From Methanobacterium sp. (GTDB lineage: Archaea > Methanobacteriota > Methanobacteria > Methanobacteriales > Methanobacteriaceae), in NCBI GenBank assembly GCA_016222945.1, contig JACRPY010000005.1:1-64000 (forward strand): a stretch of 64,000 bases of DNA. The letters run 5' to 3'. The notes under the pieces are model-generated. The model searched no databases. It was not told the origin of the DNA and was given only the letters and a program-made list of their open reading frames with translations. Position 1 is the first letter of the stretch, and each line of letters begins with the position of its first letter. A program made the position numbers and the translations under genes. Positions 55,402 through 64,000 of the stretch are shown here, piece after piece.

Positions 55402-55698
55402 ATGACATTAGAACTATTGGGATGCATTGGAATTAAAACTACGGCCATTATCATAGAAATTGCAAACATTGGTCTTTTATCAGGGTTACTTTATCTTTAT
55501 ACTAAAAGTTACAGACAAATAAAGATAGGTTTTACCATAGGACTTATGCTATTTGCTTTAACTTTACTAATTAGAAGTATTGCCACCATTGCCTTTTTAA
55601 TCATAGACAATGACGCATTAATAGGTAAACCTATATATATTGGAGGTATTATCGAAGTTATAGCCCTTACCATACTGTTAAAAATTTCCAATACTTAA
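55402..55698 (+). CDS. Small membrane protein C with altered C-terminus
   Basis: A 98-residue, three-helix paralogue of the 52754 protein: KTTAIIIEIANIGLLSGLLYLY, IGLMLFALTLLIRSIATIAFL and IIEVIALTILLKISNT. The last residues SNT replace the TWDY of the paralogue because of a 52-bp insertion at 55677-55728. The remainder of the old 3' end, ATAACTTGGGACTACTAA, is still present at 55735-55752. The protein lacks only the last few residues, so it may still work. Confidence 0.75.
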   Translation: MTLELLGCIGIKTTAIIIEIANIGLLSGLLYLYTKSYRQIKIGFTIGLMLFALTLLIRSIATIAFLIIDNDALIGKPIYIGGIIEVIALTILLKISNT

Positions 55699-55728
55699 CT
55701 GCCCGAAAATCTCCGATTTTCGACGGCT
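55677..55728 (+). mobile_element. 52-bp hairpin insertion with 11-bp flanking near-duplication
   Basis: CTGTTAAAAAT (55675-55685) and CTTTTAAAAAT (55727-55737) flank the segment and differ at one base, like a target duplication. The element itself holds the hairpin CGAAAATC/GATTTTCG with loop TCC (55704-55722), enclosed by GCC and GGC. It is inserted into the 3' end of gene 55402 relative to paralogue 52754. The strand is arbitrary. The hairpin TGCCCGAAAATC resembles, in reverse complement, the GATTTTTCGGGCA part of array 1. Confidence 0.7.
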
Positions 55729-55929
55729 TTTAAAAATAACTTGGGACTACTAAATCCCTAATCTCAATATATTACACTATTTTTTTTGCAGATAATTAAA
55801 ATAAATATTTAAGGTATTGGGCATTGCTTATTTCTTTTTTAGTGGAAAATTAAATGATGCTAATTTATTAGTTCTATTTTTAATATAGTATAATTGCATT
55901 ATATTCCTAAATATTATTAGGTGAATCTC

Positions 55930-56703
55930 ATGAAAATTATACAATTTAGAGATGATGGGAAAATAAAAACAGGATTATTAGAAGATGATTACATAACAAC
56001 GCTTTTATGCTCAGTAACAAGGGCCATTAATTCTCCAGAGATTGATAAATTTAAAAATGATGTTATTTACAAGGTTGAAGATGTTAAAATTAAAGCTCCT
56101 ATTTCTCCATCTAAAATAGTGTGCGTAGGTTTAAATTACACAGATCATGCAGCAGAACTCAAAATGGAGATTCCAGATGAACCCATAATTTTTATTAAAC
56201 CAGTTACATCCTTAATTGGACATTTAGATTCTATTATTTATCCAGATTCATCAAGTCAAGTGGATTATGAAGTAGAACTTGGAATAGTAATATCTAAAGA
56301 AGCTAAAAATGTGAAAGTTGATGAAGCTGAAAATTTCATAGGAGGTTATACAGTTTTAAATGATGTAACTGCAAGAGATTTACAGCAAAAAGATGTTCAA
56401 TGGACACGTGCAAAGAGTTTTGATACTTTCTGTCCCATAGGACCATGTATTGAAACTGATTTAAATCCCATGAATCAAGAAATATCTCTTACACTTAATG
56501 GTGAAGTTAAACAAAAATCAAACACAAAAAACATGATATTTAATGTTTATGAACTTGTAGAATTTATTTCAGATGTAATGACATTAAAATCCGGAGATAT
56601 AATTGCAACAGGAACTCCTCCTGGTGTGGGGCCCATGAGTATAGGTGATGCTGTCGCTGCTGAAGTTGAAGGTATTGGAATTCTTAAAAATATTGTAGAA
56701 TAA
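55930..56703 (+). CDS. Fumarylacetoacetate hydrolase family protein
   Basis: A 257-residue FAH-superfamily enzyme, acting on 2-oxo or acylpyruvate type compounds. Metal-site motifs: PSKIVCVGLNYTDHAAE, DEPIIFIKP, then VDYEVELGIVI (metal-binding glutamates), GYTVLNDVTARDLQ, KSFDTFCPIGP and IIATGTPPGVGPM at the end. ATG 55930 is chosen because the ribosome site AGGTGAAT is just before it. The reaction (acylpyruvase or 2-hydroxyhepta-2,4-diene-1,7-dioate isomerase-like, or other) cannot be fixed. Confidence 0.85.
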   Translation: MKIIQFRDDGKIKTGLLEDDYITTLLCSVTRAINSPEIDKFKNDVIYKVEDVKIKAPISPSKIVCVGLNYTDHAAELKMEIPDEPIIFIKPVTSLIGHLDSIIYPDSSSQVDYEVELGIVISKEAKNVKVDEAENFIGGYTVLNDVTARDLQQKDVQWTRAKSFDTFCPIGPCIETDLNPMNQEISLTLNGEVKQKSNTKNMIFNVYELVEFISDVMTLKSGDIIATGTPPGVGPMSIGDAVAAEVEGIGILKNIVE

Positions 56704-56752
56704 AAAGAATTAAAATAAAAACTCGAAAGCATTTAAATGAAAAATGAGGAAA

Positions 56753-59700
56753 TTAACAAGTTTTAGAATCAATTTTATGAGGAATTTCACATAATTGTTC
56801 TACTATTCTTGGTAATTCCTTAGAAATATATGCAGGTAATGTTTTAATAAATTCATTATCTGTTAAAATCGATGTTAAAAGTCCAATGATAAAAGCTGGA
56901 GGTATTACTCCGCTTTTTTCGGATAGAGCAATTAATTCATTTTCTATTTCTTCCATAATTGTTTCAATAGAATCATCTTTAGAATCTAATGATTTTACAA
57001 TTGCATGAGCAAATAATTCCGGAACTTTTTCATATTCTTCTAAAATTATGTTAAATTTTCCTAATTTTAAAAAATCATATTCAAGTGCATTAGAAAAACA
57101 AATTTTCTCACTTATTAATATAATTTCATTTAAACAATCTCTTGCTTCTTGTAATTTACCTAATTTTTCATTAAGATCACTTAAAATACTTAAAGTTACA
57201 GAAGCCCCATAAAGATCTCCTATATGTTTCTTTAATTCTAAACTCTTATTCAAATATTTAAAAGCATTTTTATTATCATTTAAATACATATTTACCTGTC
57301 CAAAACTATTATAAGCCTGAGCAAGCATTAAAGCATCAGGATTTTCCTGATTTTCCATAATTTCTATACCTTCTTTGTATCTACTTCCTGATTCTCTAAG
57401 ATAATCTTCATTATCCTCTTTTACACCGGAAATTAAATATCCATCTGCACTACTTATTAAATAGACAGAACGTACTTCTTCTTCATCATTACCTTCAATT
57501 AAATTTTCCAGTTCATTTATGGCGCCTATAACTTGTGAATCTCCCATAGTAGCATACATTTGTACTTTTTTAGCAAGTGAACGCCACTTACCTTCAAAAT
57601 CATTAATTTTCACTGCTAAATTATAAGCATTTTCATATTCTTCTAATGATTCTTCAATTAAACCAACTTGCCTATATAAAGTACCAATATCTAGACGTAG
57701 TACCCATTTTACTGTATCATCGCCCAATTTTTCGACTGCTTTATAAATCATATCAACACGTTTTACAGCATCACTCAAATCGGGCATTCCTCGCAAAGAT
57801 AATGGTGAGAGTAACTGCCTCATGGTAGCCAGAAAATCACCCCATTCTTCAGCATAATAAATCTGATCAACCATTGGAAAATGATTATTTTTACTTTGGT
57901 AATATCTTGCAGCTTTTAAGTGGTATTTCTTCTTATTTGCAATCTTATTATATACATATTGTTTGATTACTGGATGTATACTAAATTTTTCTCCATCAAA
58001 ATGGAGAAATGAACATCTCACCAATTCATCTTTAATTTCTTCAAAATTTTCTATTTCACTCACAAATTTAATTGCTTCTTCATCAAAATAAGAATCAAAA
58101 ACAGACAACTTTTGAATCATAGTCTGTTCAGATTTGTTTAAATCATTATATGATACACTTAATGCTAATTCAATTCCTTTTAACGTATAAGATTTTATTT
58201 TATTTAATATAACATTTATAGAATTGCTTAAAAGCATTTGAGCTACCAATACCAATGCAAGAGGATGACCCTCTATTACTCTACAAATCTCGTTAATATA
58301 TTCAAAATTTGATTCATCAATTATTACATCCATAGATTCAGCTAATTGATAAAAAAGTTCAAAAGATTCCTCTAAACTTAATTTATATAATTGAATTTTT
58401 TTCCAATTCATAACAAGAGGATTATTACGGGCCGTAATTATAGCCCTAGTTGGCCTTGGAATAAACTTGATAAACTCTGAAATCTCTTCATCTTCTTCTA
58501 CATCCTCAAAGTTATCAAAAACTATCAATAAACTCTTTGATTTCAAATATTGATATATATGTGATTTCAAATTTTCTATTTTATCACAATTAAGTTTTTG
58601 ATCAGAACATATCTGATCTAATATCTTGTTTAAGGATTTTCCCCCTTTTAAATCAATCCAAATAATTTCATCATTAAAGCGCCAGTGCTGTCTCAAAATA
58701 TATTGCTTCAAAAGAGATGTTTTACCAATACCTCCAGAACCCCAAATTACAATACAATTAGTTTTAGTCGATGAAACAGATTTCGATAATTTTATTAACT
58801 GTTCTGCTCTTCCCACAAAATTAGGTTCATAATATTTGTTTTCAAATAATATATGCTGTGAATGAGGTTCATGTAAATCTATAAATCCATTATCATGAAT
58901 AAAAATTTCTTCTATCAAGTTCGAAGCATAAAGAGTGGGTATAAACCAAGTATTGTCTCTGTAAATCACTTTTCGTCCTTGCATTACGGCATGGGTTAAA
59001 TTTTTTGAATTTGATAAAGAGTTATAAAAATGCTCTACAAATTTGACTGCAGATTTTAATGGAACTGAAAATTGCATTGCAACTACTGATGGTATGCCTG
59101 CTTGAATTAATGCAGGAGCAATGCTATTGAAGACATTTGTACCTATTGTAGAAGATTGGCATGCTGTAAGAACTATTAATTTGATATTGGTGGAAGAAAA
59201 AACATTAGAAATAATGTCAGAATCTATTAAATCGTATTTCAAGAATTCATCTTCAAATACAAGATAACCTTTTCCATCCTGAAATGCACCATGTCCGTCA
59301 AAGTGAACTATATGATATTCATTGTTATCTAGAGCTTTAACAAGAGAATTATGTGTTGGAGGGTTAAGAAAATCAATGATAACAGTATTATTGAGTTTTA
59401 ATGAATATAATCCTTTAACTACTGCTTCACCTTCAATTAAATTATCCAATTTATCTACGTTTAAAGGTCTAGAAATAATGATTAATATTCGCAGTGGTAA
59501 TGAAATATTTATTGAGCTACTTTCAGCACCTTCAATGCATCTTACAAGATTTAATTTTCCAGAAGATACCAAAAATCTATTTTCATCATGAAGGAGCTCC
59601 CAAGGTAAACCTAAAATTTCAATAGATCTCTTACTAAAAATTAATTTTAAGTTTACAGATTCGCCGCTTAATTGCCTTTTAATTTCTTCATAATTACTCA

Positions 59701-59923
59701 ATATCTCATTTTTAAATATTAACTTATAAAGCTGTTTACCAATCTCTTTTTCAATATCCCAGACAGATATTCCCCTATCTAGTCTTTTTAAAAATTCTTT
59801 TTCATCTTGGCTTAATTTAAAAGAATCTATGACATTTCCTGTAGAAAAATTAGCATTAATTGTGAATTCACTGCCATTATTAGTATCTAAAAATAAATCT
59901 ATTGTTTTAGAGATTGGATCCAT
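56753..59923 (-). CDS. CHAT protease-STAND NTPase-TPR protein (NLR-like)
   Basis: A 1056-residue three-part protein. Residues 1-145 are a leading region; 146-340 are a CHAT (caspase-like) peptidase domain with catalytic histidine 211 in HFDGHGAF and cysteine 255 in LTACQS. Residues 360-650 are an NB-ARC-like STAND NTPase: P-loop GSGGIGKTS (395-403), Walker B LLIVFDNFED (465-474), sensor TARNNP and EGHPLAL. The rest, about 680-980, is TPR repeats for ligand sensing (LRLDIGTLYRQVGLIEESLE, AYNSFGQVNMYLNDNKNAF). This is the layout of Avs/NLR-like anti-phage sensors, which activate the effector on ligand binding. It is preceded by a truncated GNAT gene. Confidence 0.85.
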   Translation of the reverse strand: MDPISKTIDLFLDTNNGSEFTINANFSTGNVIDSFKLSQDEKEFLKRLDRGISVWDIEKEIGKQLYKLIFKNEILSNYEEIKRQLSGESVNLKLIFSKRSIEILGLPWELLHDENRFLVSSGKLNLVRCIEGAESSSINISLPLRILIIISRPLNVDKLDNLIEGEAVVKGLYSLKLNNTVIIDFLNPPTHNSLVKALDNNEYHIVHFDGHGAFQDGKGYLVFEDEFLKYDLIDSDIISNVFSSTNIKLIVLTACQSSTIGTNVFNSIAPALIQAGIPSVVAMQFSVPLKSAVKFVEHFYNSLSNSKNLTHAVMQGRKVIYRDNTWFIPTLYASNLIEEIFIHDNGFIDLHEPHSQHILFENKYYEPNFVGRAEQLIKLSKSVSSTKTNCIVIWGSGGIGKTSLLKQYILRQHWRFNDEIIWIDLKGGKSLNKILDQICSDQKLNCDKIENLKSHIYQYLKSKSLLIVFDNFEDVEEDEEISEFIKFIPRPTRAIITARNNPLVMNWKKIQLYKLSLEESFELFYQLAESMDVIIDESNFEYINEICRVIEGHPLALVLVAQMLLSNSINVILNKIKSYTLKGIELALSVSYNDLNKSEQTMIQKLSVFDSYFDEEAIKFVSEIENFEEIKDELVRCSFLHFDGEKFSIHPVIKQYVYNKIANKKKYHLKAARYYQSKNNHFPMVDQIYYAEEWGDFLATMRQLLSPLSLRGMPDLSDAVKRVDMIYKAVEKLGDDTVKWVLRLDIGTLYRQVGLIEESLEEYENAYNLAVKINDFEGKWRSLAKKVQMYATMGDSQVIGAINELENLIEGNDEEEVRSVYLISSADGYLISGVKEDNEDYLRESGSRYKEGIEIMENQENPDALMLAQAYNSFGQVNMYLNDNKNAFKYLNKSLELKKHIGDLYGASVTLSILSDLNEKLGKLQEARDCLNEIILISEKICFSNALEYDFLKLGKFNIILEEYEKVPELFAHAIVKSLDSKDDSIETIMEEIENELIALSEKSGVIPPAFIIGLLTSILTDNEFIKTLPAYISKELPRIVEQLCEIPHKIDSKTC

Positions 59924-59982
59924 TATATCACACCTATGAAATCAATTATATAAATTCATTTGTGGTAAGACATTATAAAGAT

Positions 59983-60165
59983 TTAAATTAATCTTTTATA
60001 ACCTAAAATTTTATTTTTATCCTCGATTGCAAAGCATCTCTCTGGATTAGACGTTTTAAGAGCTTTACAATTTTCTAAAGTCCTTTTTTCTTCTCTTTCA
60101 AATGCACTATGATCTATTCTAATTACATCTTCTAGATCATCGTCTTTCATTATTTTTATATGCAT
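59983..60165 (-). pseudogene. Truncated GNAT acetyltransferase
   Basis: ATG 60165 with GAGGGATTTT in front reads MHIKIMKDDDLEDVIRIDHS, AFEREEKRTLENCKALKTSN, PERCFAIEDKNKILGYKRLI, stop: the first 60 residues of a RimI-like GNAT (strand 1, helix 1, and the strand that usually leads to the acetyl-CoA loop). The acetyl-CoA binding motif (R/Q)xxGxG/A is missing. No matching C-terminal part was found beyond the stop or after the CHAT gene. It looks like a remnant cut off at the insertion of the CHAT gene, or a small leftover of deletion. Confidence 0.6.
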
Positions 60166-60228
60166 AAAATCCCTCAAAAAGTTAAAAAAGAAAAATTATA
60201 GATTTTATAAAGCATCAAAAAGCAGTTT

Positions 60229-63093
60229 TCATTCTATGTAGATAGCAAGTTTATAAGGCATAGCATTTCGGGATTTATTCTGTGGATCATAAGTTGGTTC
60301 ATCATATACCTTAATTTCAGCACCTACTTCGCGTGAAAGGAAATCTAAAGAGTCATTTACAATTTTGTATTCATTAATTTGACCTACATATTTTATCTTG
60401 GTCATTTCTCTTGCTAATCTCTTTGCAAAGTCAGCAATTTCCTTATTATTATAATGCAAGTCCTGTTCTGTGGATTCTCCGATAATTCTACCTATATCTG
60501 GCCTACCAATCTCATTTGCAATTTCAAATACGTCCCATTTCCATTTTTGGGCTATATATACATGTATTTTATTTGGTTTCCTGCCAGTAATCTTTTTTAT
60601 TTCATTTATGTCATTTACAAGTCCTTGCACAATTTCTTCGGCTTTTTGAATCTTTTCATCAAATATATCAGCATCATATTCTGGCCATGGGGCATTTGAT
60701 ACAAATCCTTCTCCTTCAACTCTGTTCCACATTTCTTCAGCGATATGCGGTACAAATGGGGCCATTAAACGTATCCATCTACTTAAAACATAGGTCAAAG
60801 TATCTGCAATTTCTTTTCTTGTAATATCATCTTTTAATTCATGTTCTATTCTGTGAAGATAATGATCTATATCCTTTTTAAACAAAAATAAAGATTCCTG
60901 GATTGCTTTTCTTGTTTGGAATCCTTCAAGTGCCTCAGTTGCATCTTTAATCCGCATGTTGACCTGGCTTAAAATCCACTTATTCACAGGTTTTTTAATT
61001 TCTCCAATCTGGAATGATTTTAATGATACTGAACTTCCTTTAATATCCTCTATCTTTTCATCAAACTCTGAAAACCATTCAAGACGTCTCTTTATTCCTT
61101 TTACTTCTTTTTCTCTCCAGTCAAAGTCCTGCCATGGTTCAGCAGATGCCATTAAAAAGAGCCTTACAACATCTGCCCCATGGTTTTCTATAGCATCTTC
61201 AAGAAGTATGACATTCCCCTTAGATGAAGACATTTTATGACCTTCTAAAAGCCCCATTCCAAATACTACAACTCCTTGAGGCCATTTATCCTTTGGAAAT
61301 ATGGCTGAATGATGGAATATGTGGAATGAAAGATGATTTCCAACTAAATCCTTAGCTGAAAGTCTCCAATTCAGTGGATACCAATAGTTAAACTCATTTT
61401 TAATATCCTCAAATAATTCACTGTTTATATCTCCTGAATATTTCCCTGTATTTAAGTATACGTCATTAAAGAATGAATCATCAAGATGATCAGGATTAAT
61501 ATCTTTTATATATTTTGCAATGGCATAATAAGCCATGTAAATTGTAGAATCGCTTAATGGTTCTATTAACCATTGTTTATCCCATGGAAGCTTTGTTCCA
61601 AGGCCTATTCTTCTTGAACATGCCCAATCTTCCAGCCAATCTATATAATATTCAAAATTAGCTCTTACTTCTGCAGGAACTGTTTTTTCCTGCCCTAAAC
61701 ATTGCATTGCAAGCTTTTTCCAGTTGCTATCCGAATATTTAAGGAACCACTGATCTTCAAGGATTTTAACAACAGCTTTAGTTCCACATCTACATACAAC
61801 TGGCCTTTCAGCAAAATCATGCATGATATCACCCTTACCAGATGAAATAATGTCATTGATAATTTCATCACGGGCTTTTTGCACAGATAAATCTTTATAA
61901 TCTTTAATATGCTTAGACATAATACCTTTAGCATGTTCCAGTTTGTAAAGCTCATTTGTAGCATCTTTAAGTTTAGGGTCCTGCTGATTTTGCACTCCAA
62001 ATTTTGTGATAATTTCTCGAGCAGGGACTTCTCCAAACCCTTTAAGTGTTACAACATTTACCGGCCGAATGGAAAGCACTTTTTCCTTTAATCCATATTT
62101 TTCAAGCTGTTCTGTATTATTTTTCAAGTCTTTTAATGCTATGTAATCTGCAGGTGCGTGTGCTGGTACAGAATAAACCACTCCAGATGCATATTCTGGA
62201 TCTACAAATGATGCAGGAAGTATTATATGTTTTTGGTCTGTTAATGGGTTTTTTACATATTTACCTATCATTTCAGGTGCATTTATATCTTCAATGATTT
62301 TAATATCTTTCTTCTGGTGAACAATGTTATAATAAGCTTTTTTACTTATTATCCAGTTTTCACCATGCATATCAACTTTTATATATTCCTCATCAGGATT
62401 TATCCATAAATTTGTAGCTCCAAAAAGCGTTTCCGGACGGAATGTAGCTGCTACAAAGTAATTTCCATCCATTTCAAATTTAACAAGAGTTAATTCGTTT
62501 ATTCCAACTCCTTCACCTTCAAGAAGGTCGTGGTCTCCTACTGGATTTTCGCATCCAGGACAGTATTTTACTGGATGCTCCCCTTTACCTACAAATCCTT
62601 TGTTTTTAAGCTGTCTAAACTGCCATTCGATGAATTTTTGATAATGAGGGTCTGTAGTTCTAAATTCCCTTCTCCAATCTATAGAATAGCCCATATTACA
62701 CATTACATTATGATATTCGCTGCTGAAATATTTTACGATGTATTCAGGGTCTGTAAATTTGTTAAGCTCATCTTCTGGGACTTTATGCACATTTTTGTAG
62801 ATATCAAGGGTCCATTGGTCTTTTTTTGCAATTCTTTTGGCGATTCCTATTACTGGTGCGCCAGTTACATGCCACCCCATTGGAAATAGAACATTATATC
62901 CCTGCATTCTTTTAAAACGTGCGTATACATCAGGTACTGTGTAGGTTCTTCCATGTCCTATGTGCATTGCGCCACTGGGATAGGGGTAAGCCACTGTTAG
63001 AAAAATTTTATCTCTATTGTCTGGATTTGATTCAAATAAGCGTGATTCTTCCCATTTTTTCTGCCATTTACTCTCTATATCGTGATTTGTCAA
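60229..63093 (-). CDS. leuS: Leucyl-tRNA synthetase, archaeal type
   Basis: LeuRS charges tRNA-Leu with leucine. The 954-residue protein has the HIGH motif in AYPYPSGAMHIGHGRTYTVPD, the editing domain (about 190-400; AATFRPETLFGATNLWINP), the second zinc-like group CPGCENPVGDH, a C-terminal KMSKS motif GHKMSSSKGNVILLED, and the archaeal/eukaryotic-type anticodon-binding and C-terminal domains. Length and pattern are those of the archaeal form. It is followed on its own strand by the truncated GNAT and the CHAT genes, and preceded by cutA. Confidence 0.97.
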   Translation of the reverse strand: MTNHDIESKWQKKWEESRLFESNPDNRDKIFLTVAYPYPSGAMHIGHGRTYTVPDVYARFKRMQGYNVLFPMGWHVTGAPVIGIAKRIAKKDQWTLDIYKNVHKVPEDELNKFTDPEYIVKYFSSEYHNVMCNMGYSIDWRREFRTTDPHYQKFIEWQFRQLKNKGFVGKGEHPVKYCPGCENPVGDHDLLEGEGVGINELTLVKFEMDGNYFVAATFRPETLFGATNLWINPDEEYIKVDMHGENWIISKKAYYNIVHQKKDIKIIEDINAPEMIGKYVKNPLTDQKHIILPASFVDPEYASGVVYSVPAHAPADYIALKDLKNNTEQLEKYGLKEKVLSIRPVNVVTLKGFGEVPAREIITKFGVQNQQDPKLKDATNELYKLEHAKGIMSKHIKDYKDLSVQKARDEIINDIISSGKGDIMHDFAERPVVCRCGTKAVVKILEDQWFLKYSDSNWKKLAMQCLGQEKTVPAEVRANFEYYIDWLEDWACSRRIGLGTKLPWDKQWLIEPLSDSTIYMAYYAIAKYIKDINPDHLDDSFFNDVYLNTGKYSGDINSELFEDIKNEFNYWYPLNWRLSAKDLVGNHLSFHIFHHSAIFPKDKWPQGVVVFGMGLLEGHKMSSSKGNVILLEDAIENHGADVVRLFLMASAEPWQDFDWREKEVKGIKRRLEWFSEFDEKIEDIKGSSVSLKSFQIGEIKKPVNKWILSQVNMRIKDATEALEGFQTRKAIQESLFLFKKDIDHYLHRIEHELKDDITRKEIADTLTYVLSRWIRLMAPFVPHIAEEMWNRVEGEGFVSNAPWPEYDADIFDEKIQKAEEIVQGLVNDINEIKKITGRKPNKIHVYIAQKWKWDVFEIANEIGRPDIGRIIGESTEQDLHYNNKEIADFAKRLAREMTKIKYVGQINEYKIVNDSLDFLSREVGAEIKVYDEPTYDPQNKSRNAMPYKLAIYIE

Positions 63094-63144
63094 TTGATCA
63101 CCTCAAAATAAATTACCAATCATTTAAAGGCATTTTAGTGTAAA

Positions 63145-63456
63145 TTAATCTAATTCCTTGTCTAAATAATCTAAATAATCTTTAGATCCCTCTATTATAG
63201 GTATTGCCAAAATAGCAGGAGTTTCATAACTGTGAATTTCTTTTACTCTTTGTATAATCTTATTTATATTATCTACTTTAGTTTTCACAATAAGAAGAGA
63301 TTCATTATCATTCTCAATTTCACCTTTCCAAAGATAAATAGACTCAATTGAGGATACGATATTTACACATGCAGCTAATTTATCTTTAACCAGTGTATTA
63401 GCTATTTTTTTTGACTCTTCCTTTCCAGATGTGGTTATATATACTAAAACATACAT
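63145..63456 (-). CDS. cutA: CutA1-like divalent-cation tolerance protein
   Basis: A 103-residue CutA1 protein: YVLVYITTSGKEESKKIANTL, KDKLAACVNIVSSIESIYLW, GEIENDNESLLIVKTKVDNI, and HSYETPAILAIPIIEGSKDYLDYL. The set AACVNI, YxWxG(E/K)IE, and HxYETPxI is typical. It forms a trimer linked to metal tolerance in many organisms, though its role is unsettled. The start ATG at 63456 is preferred since GGAAAG lies in front; an upstream in-frame ATG at 63471 would add five residues. It is upstream of leuS on the same strand. Confidence 0.93.
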   Translation of the reverse strand: MYVLVYITTSGKEESKKIANTLVKDKLAACVNIVSSIESIYLWKGEIENDNESLLIVKTKVDNINKIIQRVKEIHSYETPAILAIPIIEGSKDYLDYLDKELD

Positions 63457-63517
63457 ATTATTACTTTCCATTTAATCTAAATCAATTAATAAGATTTAAA
63501 ATAATTTATTCATGCCA

Positions 63518-64000
63518 TTATCTGATTTGCACAATATATGGGGATGATAATTTATGTTTTGATGATTCTACCATATTTTTTATCCTTAAAACCTCTTCAT
63601 GGCTAATTTTGAGGCTTTTTGAAATTTCATCAGAACTCTTATTTTTATCAATCATCAAATATAATATTTTATCTAAAGGCTCGTATTTTATTCCTAATTC
63701 CTCCTCATCAGTTTGTCCTGTCCATAAACCTGCTGTAGGTGCTTTTTCAATAATATTTTTAGGAACACCAATATATTCTGCAATTTGCCTTACATCTGTC
63801 TTGTAAAGATCACCTATTGGAAGTATATCTACTCCCCCATCACCATATTTTGTGAAATAACCTACAAGTAGCTCTGTTCTGTTACCTGTTCCTGCAACCA
63901 GACGATTCATAGAATTAGAATGATAATATAATAGCATCATTCTAATTCTTGCCTTTAAATTTCCATTTGCAAGGTCACTCTTGCTGCATTCTGGACAAAT
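63518..64000 (-). CDS. nadE: NAD synthetase, C-terminal part (cut by window end)
   Basis: The frame enters from beyond the window end and reads ICPECSKSDLANGNLKARIRMMLL, NSMNRLVAGTGNRTELLVGYF, TKYGDGGVDILPIGDLYKTDVRQIA, and APTAGLWTGQTDEEELG. The GTGN(R/K)TELLVGYFTKYGDGG and PTAGLWxGQTDE segments are diagnostic for NadE, which makes NAD+ from deamido-NAD. The ammonia-dependent form is probable, but the N-terminal part is outside. An in-frame ATG at 63940 lies inside the gene and is not the true start. Confidence 0.92.
   Translation of the reverse strand: MCPECSKSDLANGNLKARIRMMLLYYHSNSMNRLVAGTGNRTELLVGYFTKYGDGGVDILPIGDLYKTDVRQIAEYIGVPKNIIEKAPTAGLWTGQTDEEELGIKYEPLDKILYLMIDKNKSSDEISKSLKISHEEVLRIKNMVESSKHKLSSPYIVQIR

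Noticed and set aside
63880..63940. NadE starting at the in-frame ATG 63940
   Set aside because: Conserved NadE residues (NGNLKARIR) continue upstream of it, so the gene enters from beyond the window end.

Overview
The window reads as AT-rich chromosome of a methanogenic archaeon of the order Methanobacteriales, most likely genus Methanobacterium. The evidence is the large subunit of archaeal family D DNA polymerase, a class I lysyl-tRNA synthetase, an archaeal leucyl-tRNA synthetase and TruD, a SecG/Sec61-beta protein, a small subunit of the archaeal phosphomevalonate dehydratase, a coenzyme F390 synthetase-type ligase, pseudomurein-binding repeats (only methanogens of this group and Methanopyrus have pseudomurein), several DUF5518 membrane proteins, and Shine-Dalgarno sites of the GGTGAT/GGAGGTGA type. 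No rRNA, tRNA, CRISPR array or complete transposon was seen.

Layout. 0-9.6 kb: start of a secreted protein, hexuloisomerase, a ModE/LysR-like regulator, a coiled-coil protein, a PfkB nucleoside kinase, thiC, lysS, and a two-gene unit with a UGSC-family protein. 9.6-13.4 kb: an arsenic-type cluster (ArsR regulator, two membrane proteins, methyltransferase, ArsC, DUF166) in which a roughly 90-bp promoter/operator block is present twice. 13.4-20 kb: HEPN-domain protein, nrdD and polC on the minus strand. 20-28.3 kb: secreted M14-like zinc peptidase, secG, purB, single- and triple-module membrane proteins, a holin-like plus pseudomurein-binding cysteine peptidase pair, the phosphomevalonate dehydratase subunit, DUF5518 proteins and a pseudogene with an in-frame TGA.

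28.5-47.4 kb: amidohydrolase, copper ATPase with a YHS protein, cyclase-family hydrolase, truD, F390 synthetase-like ligase, BAAT-type hydrolase, DUF3795 protein, trkH, HAD phosphatase with 5'-deoxyadenosine deaminase, and a 1711-residue sensor kinase with a receiver, eight PAS and two GAF domains. 47.5-56.7 kb: hisG, then a region built from repeated modules (winged-helix regulator plus small membrane protein), a GT39-like enzyme, a MacB/FtsX-type ABC exporter and a fumarylacetoacetate hydrolase-family enzyme. This region holds two arrays of short A/T-stem hairpins bounded by GGCGGGAA, a remnant of a permease gene beside one array, and a 52-bp hairpin insertion in the 3' end of a membrane-protein gene. 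56.7-64 kb: a large CHAT-NTPase-TPR (NLR-like) protein next to a truncated GNAT gene, then leuS, cutA and the 3' part of nadE.

The housekeeping genes are ordinary. The most unusual points are the hairpin arrays and the insertion near 51.5-55.7 kb, the CHAT-STAND protein, the holin/lysin-like pair without a prophage, and the duplicated arsenic-type promoter with extra hairpins in one leader. Functions rest on motif recognition by eye; no database search or folding calculation was run.
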